A stretch of DNA of 64,000 nt from contig JALUTQ010000007.1 in the NCBI GenBank assembly GCA_032718865.1, positions 1,736,001-1,800,000 on the forward strand. The letters run 5' to 3'. The stretch comes from Tilletia caries (Eukaryota; Basidiomycota; Exobasidiomycetes; Tilletiales; Tilletiaceae). Every line of letters starts with the position of its first letter. Position 1 is the first letter of the stretch. Under the pieces are notes generated by a model, which saw only the letters and a program-made list of their open reading frames with translations, had not been told where the DNA came from and searched no databases. A program made the position numbers and the translations under genes. Of this stretch, positions 21,767 through 31,886 are shown one piece after another.

Positions 21767-23004
21767 GCCGGGCTCGATCGTTTCCGACCTCAGACACCGG
21801 ATGTGCAAGGTCGGGCGCGCCAGAGCTGCTCTCTGCAGGCATTCGAGAGCAGGCACGCATCGACCTCTACCCTTCCGTTCCAGCCAAACCACCATATAGA
21901 AGTACCGCCTCGAAAGGCCTCACGAGCAAGTCTTGTCTGGCCTCTTCCTCAAAAAGTGATCCAGGGATCGCAATCCGGACGGAACCGGTTATCGTTTACA
22001 ATCTGCAACAACCTAAAGTCCCACCTATGTATCCTCATCCAACAAAACCCGACTCTCTCTCTCTCCACCAGTTTTCGCCATCGGTGCACCTCTCCACACC
22101 TTCCCTTTCTTTATTTTCTTCGACCTTCTCAAATCCCGCCGCGTTCCACGCATACTCCTCGCCATCACCGCACCACCCCTCCTTCAACCATCTCCTACCG
22201 TCTTTTTGACCACCCCTTCCCGCTGCTCTTCGACTTTTCGACAGGACACAACTTCTTTTGGAGCCGTGCTGTCGGGCCCCCTTCGATAGGGGCTCCTCTT
22301 TCCTTTTTGCCTTTCCCACTCCTCCGCGGCACCTACCCGTGTGTAAACTGTATAGATAAACACCCGGATCCCGGAATTTCACTGGAATACAAGTATCCCC
22401 TACATGCCGATCACTCATTCTATGCCGCGCATCGTTCTGCATCTTGTCAGTGCTAGAGATAGTCCATACGCTGTTGCTCGCGACCAGGGCGATGGCCTCG
22501 GGCAGCGGGTATAAAGCAAGGAAGATCGAGCCAGGCCTCAGGCCTCAGGCCTCACGAGCTGGACGATCATACTCACCCGGCTGTGGTCGCGTTCTCGCCT
22601 TCGTCCACCACCAACCCCTTCTCTTCCCTTCTCTTCTCTTCTCTTCTCTTCTCTTCTCTTCTCTTCTCTTCTCTTCTCTTCTCTTCTCTTCTCTTCTCTT
22701 CTCTTCTCTTCTCTTCTCTTCTCCCCACCCCCCCCCCACCCACTTTCAGGTCATGCTTTGCAACCAAACTCACGGCCTCGCGCGTTACCGCTGTCGCATC
22801 GGCGTCCCAGGGCGCCGCCCTGACCAGCGGGCGAACTTTCTATGCTCGAATCGAACCACCAAGCTTCGAAAGCATGCGGAATGGGCGACGTGAAACACGC
22901 TACATACCTTCCTTCCTTCCTTCCTTCTTTCGAACGCAGCGGGCCCACCACGAAAGCGCGTTTCTTGTCACGGTCTCGGCCTGTCTGACGCGCCACGCGC
23001 ATAG
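21767..23004. other. No supported gene; microsatellite inside
   Basis: Apart from the TTCTC microsatellite and a short run of a GCCTCAG-type heptamer at 22535-22555, I see no coding or RNA feature. The open frames here arise from the pyrimidine-rich repeat. Confidence 0.5.
22618..22726. repeat. (TTCTC)n pentanucleotide microsatellite
   Basis: About twenty near-perfect copies of the 5-bp unit cttct run from 22618 to 22726 and end in a C-rich tract. Because 5 is not a multiple of 3, all three frames on each strand stay open, which creates artefactual Ser/Leu/Phe or Arg/Glu/Lys frames. Confidence 0.95.
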
Positions 23005-24305
23005 ACGACGTCGATCGCGAACCATTTGACCTGGACGCCCTCGAGCGTGTGCAAGACATGGCCGACCTTATCGTCCTCGGCGGTGTTTCTGCTGGTCTGA
23101 GTGCTGTCATCAAGTTCCGCCAGCCCGCCGAGGTTGAGGGCAAAGAGCTGCGTGTCGTGCGAGTTTGTCGGCGCCGACCCTCAGATACATACGGATCGGC
23201 ATCAAGGAGGTGTGGAAGGCCAAGCCGGAGAAGCATCAGCCGGGCATGTTCCAACACACCTTAGGCTGGCCCCTCGACTTTAAGACTTACGGTGGCTCAT
23301 GGCTATACCACAGGGAGGACAACATGATTTCGATCGGCCTTGTCGTGGGACCGGACTACGAGAACCCCTATCTGAACCCATTCCGCGAGTTCCAGCGGAT
23401 GATGCACCACCCTATGGTCGCCAAGCTTCTCGAGGACGGTGAGTGTCTCGCATATGGCGCTCGTGTGTTCGACGAGGGCGATTATCAATCGATTCTCAAG
23501 CTTCATTATTCATTTCTCAGGTGGCGCATTGATCGGATGCTCGGCTGGCTTCCTCAACGTGCCCAGGATCAAGAGTACCCACAGTGCGGCCGCGGAGGCG
23601 GCGTTCGAGAGGCTCAGCAAGCGAAACGAAGCTGTGACCGACGCTGAGGCAGTGGGCGACCTCGAGGACATCGCTTCGTACAAGGCGAAGCTAGACAACG
23701 GTTGGTTGATGAAGGAGCTCAAGGACCGACCTTTTGCATACTTGGAGTGGACAGTCGTATCCTCAAGGGCCGCACGCCGTGGACATTCCACATCGAGCAC
23801 CAGGACCACGAAACCTTCAAGCTTGCGGCGGAGAGCAAGCAGATCGAGTCTCCCAAGCCAGACGGCAAGATCTCACTCGACATCCTGACGAGCGTAGCAC
23901 GCACAGGTACGATCCACGCGGAGAACCAACCCGGGCATCTGCGGGTCAAGAATGTCGATATGGCCGGGTATATGGAGTACAATGTCGGCAAGTGTGATTG
24001 TATCTTGGGACACGTATGCCCTACGGATGTGCACGAGTGCCTAGATAAGGAGGACGCGCGCGGTAAGCCGGTAAGGAGCATGCTCAGGGCAACCACGTCC
24101 AGATCAACTCGCAAACTGCATTCACTGCAAAGTGAGTCTCGGCCAATTTCTGGTCATGGGCTGCTGGCTGTTTCCAGTGATCGTTTCTTGGGCCGAGCTG
24201 ATCACCTGCTTTCGATCTTTTTGTGCTTCGACAGACTTGCAGCGTTGTGACACAAGACCAGAGCATAGAATGGTGCACAACTGAGGGCGGCGAGGTCTCA
24301 AGGTG
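23005..24305 (+). pseudogene. ETF-ubiquinone oxidoreductase pseudogene
   Basis: ETF-QO passes electrons from matrix flavoprotein dehydrogenases to ubiquinone at the inner mitochondrial membrane. Recognisable blocks are ADLIVLGGVSAGLSAVIKFR (the FAD-binding GxGxxG changed to GGVSAG), then directly IKEVWKAKPEKHQPGMFQHT, LGWPLDFKTYGGSWLYH, NPFREFQRMMHHPMVAKLLE, GALIGCSAGFLNVPRIKSTH, ILKGRTPWTFHIEHQDHETF, PKPDGKISLDILTSVARTGT, and finally NCIHCK with TC in the next exon. Roughly 150-200 residues of the FAD and quinone regions are missing between the first two blocks. Frame changes occur near 23160 and 23755, and the Cys cluster region is rearranged. It cannot encode an active enzyme. Confidence 0.85.
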
Positions 24306-26358
24306 AGTAGCAGCTGCCTCTTCACATACGTCCCACGAGAGAGGGGCGTCGTACTGAGGCTGTTTGCCTTTTCTTCTTTCTTCTCCCAGGACCCCAAGCC
24401 CTGATTGACTTATCTGTAAGGCAAGGGACTGGTTGTTGGATCCCTCACCTCATGCCTCACAACGCAGCGTTTTGCGGAAGTGGCATTCACGCAATGTCAA
24501 TGATCAACGTTCAACCATTTGGTTTGGTATCCACATCGACTACTCGTGCGCCCAGAGTCGGCCATTCATGTATTCATGATGCATCAGGCATCAGGCATCA
24601 GGCATCGCCGTCGATGTCCGCTAATGCAGGTGCGAGGGTCGCGAGGGCAAGTCTCCAGCATGCCATAATTCTCCTACTTATTCTCCTCTTGACTCAAATT
24701 TCGTACATGACAGCCACCAGTTGACTCGGAATTGAGTACATATCCCGGGGATCCCGAAGGGTTCGGATTTCGGACTCAGCGAAGAAAGGAAGAATAAATG
24801 AAGAAAACAGGTGAGGATAAATAATGAGATGAGACATGACTCACAGCATGATCTACATACATATATACGAGTATGATGTACATACAGTAGTACCGAGACG
24901 AGAATCCATTGATTGATTGACTGTGGACAACGAGATAGAGCGAGGTCAACGATCTCAACGAATCGGCATTACTGTTTCAATATCATTATTTCGATGGGCC
25001 AGAACCGCCAGATTGAAGATGTTCCTATGATGCTCTACTGGCTGACGCCTCCGGCCTGACGCTGCGGTGCTGATCCTGGTCCGTGAGAAGTACAGCAGGC
25101 ATATGTCGGCTGTATGTCGGGGCTTGGTTCTCTGTCGTAGGCCCTGGCCCCCCGCGCCTATGTTTGTTCGGGCTTCGCATCGCTCAACCTCACCTTGCTC
25201 CTTGCCCACCTGGAGTCTGGACTCATCTTACCCAGTAGTAAATACTACTGAAGCGTGGAGGTGTTCCTGCGTTCCTGGAGGCTGCGACCGGATAGACACA
25301 CAGGCACACCGCACACCGCCGCTTTCACAGAGCAGAGAGCAGCAGTAGTAGGTAAACACGGGACCAATTGCGAGATGCGTGTATGTAACAATTCTTTAGA
25401 AGCAACATTTATCCTTAATTTCTTGGCTGGAGCGATTATTAAGCGTAGCTTCTCAGAAGATAAGCTTTTCTTCCCTTACGGGCTCCACGGGACATGCCCC
25501 ACCTCCGCTCCATAAGCATTATCAGCTTCAAATCGTGCCTCTCTATAATGTACTCACTACTCACTACTCACTCAGCAACTCCCCGTTTGCCACAGGTCAT
25601 CGTCGGGTCCATATGGCTCCTCACGCCTCACGCCTCACGCCTCACGAGTTACGAATTACGACACACAGCGGAATCCATTATTCTTGCTCTCACATTCGAC
25701 ATTATTATCCTTCCAAGCCCTGCCTGAGGCATGCAAGCCTGCAGAAGCCGAGCGCAGTGCGGGGACCAATAAGGCCCAAGGACCCAAGGGCCAAATAATG
25801 GCAAGCCGGAGGCCGTGTCGGAACCTCGTGGATCGACTACGATTTGGGGAAGAAGGCGCTTCCTGCTGCTTTATCCGATGGGATTACATATGGGAGGAAG
25901 ATTCTTATATTATGGCTAAGTACATCGTAAACTTATTGTCTTGTAAGGCTACAGCATGCTGCAGGCGGCTTGGATAACCATAACGACGCTTTAACGCTTG
26001 GGCGCTTGAGCATGCTGCGTTCACACTTCACAGTGGCTGGCGAGTGGCGATGTGGCTTGCCGATGCACGGCTGATTACTGATTACCTTTCCTTTTCTCAT
26101 CGCTCATCTGTACATAAGCCAGTGTCCAGCCAGTTTTCCTCGCGCGCTCCCGCTCAACCCTCTCTCTCTCTCCTGACCTTTCCCACAGCCATTCGCTACC
26201 CACCGCCATCACAGGTAACCGTCGGTCCACTTTGCTTGTCCGTACACACCGAAGCGGACCTCGCAATTTTGTCCTTTGCGTCGTAAGGCCGGCCCATCCT
26301 ACTTTCCTTTACTATTGCTTCCACTTCCTTCTTCAGGTCCCCCCCTCCAAAGACAATC
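24306..26358. other. No supported gene
   Basis: Two kilobases of A/T-richer sequence without a conserved frame. It contains short heptamer repeats at 24585-24607 (gcatcag) and 25618-25642 (gcctcac). The last 200 bp are pyrimidine-rich and are presumably promoter and leader for the next gene. Confidence 0.5.
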
Positions 26359-28407
26359 ATGGTTGGCTCCTTCCAATTCTTGAACACGCTTCCGGATCTA
26401 CCGGCATCGGCGGTCACCTCGCCAGCTGCCCTGGGCTCCTTTCTCCAGCCTTTTACCAGTCACACAGGTCCAAGAGCGTTCACCATCCTCGCCTGGATCT
26501 ATGTTGCCGTCCACTTCGGCTTCCTCAGTCTGGTTATCTTCATCGTTTCCATGCTCGTCAGGGCCAAGCGGTTCTGGTATGTGACACGGGTTCTGCATCC
26601 TGATCCTGTCCTGAGCTAGAAGACTGACGGCGTTCTGTCCCTCTCTCGTGCACAGGCTCTTCCGAACGGTCAATGGCCGACACGGCTTGGTCTTGATACA
26701 CAATGGTGTGTAGTGTCACGTCTGCGCAGAAGCTAGCTTGTTCGATGTTTCTGACGCTCTCGTGCGTTCCATTGGCCCGCATACAGTTGTTGATGGTGAG
26801 CTTGTGCCTCGGGTTTTCCTGACAATTCAAGAACAAGGCCATGCTGAACGCTGAACCTTGACCCATTCATTTCTGCAGTCCCGCTCTGTCTCATCGGTGT
26901 CTTTTTCTCTTACGACGCCATCTTCTGGATCATCTCACTGTTGGGCTACGAAAATGACATCGCCCAACACAACTGGCAAGTGCTCCACTGGCTCCGCTAC
27001 ATCTTGCTTGCGACCACTGGGTTCTACGTGAGTTCACCGCCCTTCCAACCATGTAGTGCTACATATCAAGGTTATCTGATCGGAATTCTCCTTTACTTGC
27101 AGTTCATGACCGGGGTCGCCGCTGTGTGGCCTTTCTCGCCTTCCACTATGAGATACCCTCTTCTCTGGAACCTCGTTATGGTTGGTTTCCTGCCGACAGC
27201 AATCATTGCTACAATCCCACCCATGCTCCAAGCCAACTACGAGTGGAACACGGCTTGGGAAATATACAAGAGCGTGCGAACCGAGCTCCAGCAAAGTCCG
27301 GCAGACCAACCAGTATCAGGCGACATTATGCTCTTGGCGCAGCAATTCCTTTTCCACACCTCCAAATACGCCTACAAGCATGCCATCGTTGCTATTATCC
27401 TGGTGATCTTTTGCTCCATTGCTGCCCTGGTCTTTTCCGTTATTGGTGTTCGCGTGGCAGGAATCGTCTGGCAGGACGTCAAGACGCGGAGGATGCGCTC
27501 ACGCCGCGAAGTCCGTATGGCACGAAGATGGTCGCGCCCTTCCATCAACCTCAGCGATTCAACGACGTCGAAAGGCTTTGCGAGCATCGCCTCAGTCGAT
27601 TGGACTTCGCAAGGCGGACATGAAAACCCCCAGCTTCCTGCAGGTCGCAGTGAGGATCATGCGGAAAAGATCTCGCCTACTCGATGCGACTCGGCTCTGC
27701 CACTACGGATGAACGCGCGACAACGCGCCAGTGCTCAGCAGCCGGTTCCTGAGAACCTGCAGAGGGAACTGAGGATGCACTTCTATCGCACCTTGGTTCT
27801 CTTCGCATCCATGTGGTGCATGATCGCATCACTTGTCGGAAGCGGCCTGTACTTCGCCATCAGAACTTACCCCGCGACAAGAGATGCCACGCCAGATGCG
27901 CTCTTCGGAAACAGTGCATTAAGGGTCCTGTGCATTTTCCACATAGTGGAGTTCGCCAACATCACATGTAAGTAATCGCTGCGACTGGAGCCAGCCCGTC
28001 GTCCCTGAAGATTGCTAGAGCCTGACCTGCTCCCTCTCTGCCCTTTCTCTTTCCTTCGCTACCCAGTTTTTGGACAAATTTGGATCGGCACTCTCGTCCT
28101 TCACCGGATTGTCGCCCTCAAGAAGCAACTAGACCGACCTCCAAGCCCGCTCTTCAAAGAGCGGGCCACAATCCGAGCTGTCGCTGAACAACAGGCCCGA
28201 CCCATCCCTGGTTACACCTTCGCCCTCGGGAGGCAGCCTGTGCATACTCAGCAAAAGACGGCCGACGGCTCGGTCCAACACCGCGTCCCAACCTCGCCGA
28301 CTACGCCGACATTCTCGACAGTGATGACCCCTTACACGCTGTCTCCACCTTTGACACCCATGTTGGACAGCAAGTCGCCCACTCTCTCGCCCACTCTGTC
28401 AACATGA
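26359..28407 (+). CDS. Seven-helix membrane protein, copy 1 (543 residues)
   Basis: Six exons splice in frame: 26359-26576, 26656-26705, 26787-26795 (nine bases), 26879-27027, 27103-27967 and 28067-28407. Seven hydrophobic segments can be counted: around WIYVAVHFGFLSLVIFIV, PLCLIGVFFSYDAIFWII, ILLATTGFYFMTGVAAVW, LVMVGFLPTAIIATI, AIVAIILVIFCSIAALVF, LVLFASMWCMIASLVGSG, and the last around IGTLVLHRIV. A long hydrophilic loop of about 130 residues separates helices 5 and 6, and the C-terminal tail is Pro/Ser/Thr-rich. After helix 1 comes FWLFRTVNGRHGLVLIHN, also found in the protein at 42.2 kb. The layout recalls a receptor, but no known receptor signature was seen. The start at 26359 puts an uncharged N-terminus outside helix 1. 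Confidence 0.85.
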
Positions 28408-28860
28408 TGGAGGCACCAGCACAGGTCACAGGCGCATGTCGGCAGACTTCAACTTTGGTCAATCTTTTCCCACAGGTGCGACAGTTGTCATAGATCCCTC
28501 CTTTTCGTTTTCTACAAGGGCTTGCTTGCCCCCTCCTTCGAACTCTTTCGGCTTTCTGCGCTACAACACCCACAGCGCGCATGAACTGACCGTGTAACAG
28601 ACCCAGTCTGTTCCTACCAAAAGGCCAGTAACCCGAGCTGGAGCAGTGTATTTTATGTATGTTTCCCAAAACAAATATGCGAATCCTTTGCGATCTACCG
28701 TGCGCATGCTGTCTGGGAATGTTCGATGTATTCAGATCTTGAGATTGCTGGAAAAGACAAGGCTCGCGGTATTGATGGACCGGGAGAACGAGAGCAGAAT
28801 CGTGTTTGGTTTAGATGATCGTAACCGGGAATTTGAAGGTGCTGGTACCGTGTCGCCTCA
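28408..28860. other. Convergent 3' flanks
   Basis: This is the space between the stop codons of the membrane protein (+) and hexokinase (-). It contains A/T-rich patches suited to poly(A) signals on both strands, for example ttttatgtatgtttccc near 28652, but no gene. Confidence 0.5.
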
Positions 28861-31266
28861 TCAGACATGCGAGTAGAGGCCATCCTCGAGACGTGCACGG
28901 GTCATCGCTGCGAAGAAAGAACAGGGAGAGGATGGTCAAGTCAGACTCTAAATGGGCTTAGTCGGCGCACATGGTAGACATGTCTCACCAGCAATTATGG
29001 CCGAGCCAACGCCAGAGCCGTCTTCGGCTTGGTATGTCTTGATGCGCTTGCCCTTCTCGCCGAAGATGTCCAACAGAGCACCCTCCAGACGGTCTTTGAA
29101 CCCGGGGTATCTGAGAGTGAGAGCGAGAACGATAGGAGAAGGTTAAGCAATGTTGTGCATGCCAATTGCACGTCTCGAACTTACTTAGAGAAGAGCGATC
29201 CATCGGCACCGACACCGATCTCGTCCGTCGAGCCGTCCTCGAGGTATCGCATCTTGGTCACAAGGGCAGCAATTCCGCACGAGCTCAAGCGGGCGGCACG
29301 GGTGCCGACCAGCTTTGCCAGGTCGCGCATGAACTGGCGCTCTTGGATCGTGGTGTCCAAGCCGAAGAAGTGAGTAAAGAGACCGGTCATGGTCAGAAGT
29401 TCGGGCGTCGGGTCAGCCTCCATCAGACTCAGGAAGGCCGTGTCGAACACGTAGGGCTTCTCGATCTTGTACGTGTTTTGTCCACGGAACATGACACCTT
29501 CGTCGACGAGGTCGCACATTACAAGTCGGAAGATTTCGCCAAGGTACAATCCGGCTATCATCTTCTCGTATGCTTGTTCGTGGGGCTGAATCCGAAGAAA
29601 GCCGCGTCAAGATACCATCTATTGTTGCTCTGAACGAACCGAAGCTCACCTTGTTGGAGGTAAGATCGATGGTCTCGTCGTACTTTGTTCGCACTTCAGC
29701 GAGATGCTCGTGCTTGAAGGAGTCGAAAGCTCCGTATCTTCAGAACACAGCTATGGTCAGCCACACAAAGCAACAGCTCTGATGGACGGCGGTGAGATTA
29801 CTTACTCGCAGTTGATAGCCATCTCTGCGTCATCAGGAAGGCCCAAATGCTTGATCTTCGGAATGTCCTTGACCTTCTCCATGTAGGCGGCGTTGCAACC
29901 GGTACCAAAGATGCACGCAATCTTTGTGGACTTTCGCACGTCTGAATGATGGGAACGCTTCAGCAATTGACTTATCAATCTGAAAGGCCGGCTTTGGCAG
30001 CTTCGAAGAACTCACAATTGGAAGCGATCAGGGTACCAGTAGTGTCGTTGCTGCAAATCACCACGCCGTTTACAGAATCGTCAACTCTCGCTCATTCGGG
30101 AAGCGTGCTGCCGGAGCCTCAACTCACATGAGCGATGTCATCTTGATGGGAACATCCTGGATGTGCAGCAGAATACAGTTACTATCAGTACCCTTAAGAT
30201 AATCAGTTTCTGTGCCGACTGAATACCTACGAATTTCTCCAGTGACTTCTGGAACATCGCTGCGACGTCTTGACCTTCCGTATTTGGGTTGCCAAAGCCT
30301 TTGGTCCAGCGAACGAGCCGGCCGTGGTTGATCTTATCTTGCCTGATCGGGTCCCAAACAACGCGCTCAGCTGTGGTCAGTAAGGGCCTTCAGGCGCGTA
30401 CCGCAAAGGGTTTCCGTAGAGATGCAGACTCACTCCATCGGATAGCTGAAGGTGAAGCCAAGCGATATGCTCTCCTCCAGAATGACACTCTCGTCCGAAC
30501 CATCACCGAAGTGGTCCTTGATGAAGCGGTGTAGGCATTCGGCGCAGAAATCGAACAGCTTCTGACCGTCCTCTTGCTTTTGCTCATCGGTGAGACGGAA
30601 CTTGCTTTGGGTGACCTCGAACTGCCCTTCTCCCTTCAGTAGAACGTGGCAGACGCGCAAGTTGGTGCCGCCGAGGTCCAGCGCCAGGTAAGAGCCGTTC
30701 TCCTCGCCGGTGGGCCAACCAAAGACGTAGGTCGGCAGCATGGGCTGGAAGGGGAGTGGAGGGTGCTAGCTTGAGCATACAACAATTTTCGCGCGATAGT
30801 GGCCCGACGTGCTGCTGCTACAACTCACCACTGTCTGGCCATCCTTGGCCAGTCCATCCTCCAAGATGCCGACGAAGCTGTCCGTGATCATGCGGAGACG
30901 CTGCGGCGTGATGGTGAAGAGCTGAGTGAAGCGTTCGAGCTGTTTCTTGAGGTCATCCTCTCGCGCGCCTGAGTCCTTCTCATGGCGATGCGTGGAGGTG
31001 TGCCAGGAGACGACCTGGAACAAATCAAGCATAGAGACAGGGTCAGCATACATGCTGAACTCTGGACACGATCAAGCGTCTGGGTTCTGCAGGAGGGGGA
31101 CACCGATGATCGGTAAGGGAGATGATCTTACATGCGTGTCTCTCTGCTCTACTCCGCTGCCTCGACGGCCCTGAAGAGCCATTGAGGCCCGTCGCGAGCT
31201 GGTGCTCATCGATCGCCCCGCTGTGCGCTGGGAAGGCGAGCCAGTCTGACCCACGGCTGCGGACAT
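28861..31266 (-). CDS. HXK: Hexokinase, 11 exons, intact
   Basis: Phosphorylates glucose and other hexoses with ATP in the cytosol. Minus-strand exons: 31266-31132, 31014-30829, 30744-30434, 30342-30231, 30156-30128, 30050-30016, 29941-29806, 29737-29650, 29585-29185, 29110-28989 and 28907-28861. They give 533 residues without a break. Signature blocks: LALDLGGTNLRVC (phosphate loop), LGFTFSYPM then GRLVRWTKGF (sugar-binding region), INDTTGTLIAS with the catalytic Asp, IFGTGCNAAYMEK, and GVGADGSLFSKYPGFKDRL (adenosine region). The N-terminal 45 residues are Ser/Arg-rich, longer than usual, and may be regulatory. The intron 3 acceptor is set at 30343 because only this gives the conserved reading EQDKINHGRLVRW. 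The family could also be named glucokinase; the sequence alone does not separate them. Confidence 0.95.
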
Positions 31267-31886
31267 GGTTGGAGGATAAGGATTTGGTTGATGGAAGTTG
31301 TGGAAGCTTGTTACCGCTTGGTGATCGTTATCGCTGGGTGATCGAGGTGGAAGACGTCGTCAAGATGGTAGCTTGCAACTCAGATCCTCAGACTATGGGA
31401 AGGAAGTTGCCGAGGCTGACGATGGAGGTGGTGGTGGTCAAGAAGCGGAAGAGAAGAATCACAAATTCATCACAGGCTTCCACCCTTCTCATTTCACACG
31501 GGACGGCCGCTTGGAAGCGCACGCAAGCGCAAGGAGGCCGACCGCGGACTGAACTCCTGCCCTTGACTCCTGATCCATCCCCATTCGCTCCGTTATCTCG
31601 ACGAGGGAAGACATTCTTCCTCCCTCACTCCGTTTGCGAAGTTCGGTCATGCTGGAAGGGGAGATGGTACGTGCGCGGGAGCGGGCAATTTTGCTTGTGC
31701 ACGATGACCGCATCGATAGAACACAGTGTCACAATCCCGCCTCCCGTCACTTTCTCATGAGTCCAACCTCTGGCAAGCGCAGCAAGATTCGTCAATTTTT
31801 AAGAAAGGGCACAAACATGCTGGGTCAAACACGTCCTTGATAAGTCGCTCCCGGGGCCAATGGAGAGCAAAGATTCCCGGCGCAAT
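31267..31886. other. Hexokinase promoter and SUB2 3' flank
   Basis: Both neighbours are on the minus strand. The interval should hold the hexokinase promoter next to 31266 and the SUB2 terminator near 31886. No gene or clear TATA box is seen. Confidence 0.5.

Noticed and set aside
22545..22773. Open frames of repeated Arg/Glu/Lys or Ser/Leu/Phe on both strands
   Set aside because: Produced by the (TTCTC)n microsatellite. A 5-bp unit keeps all frames open.
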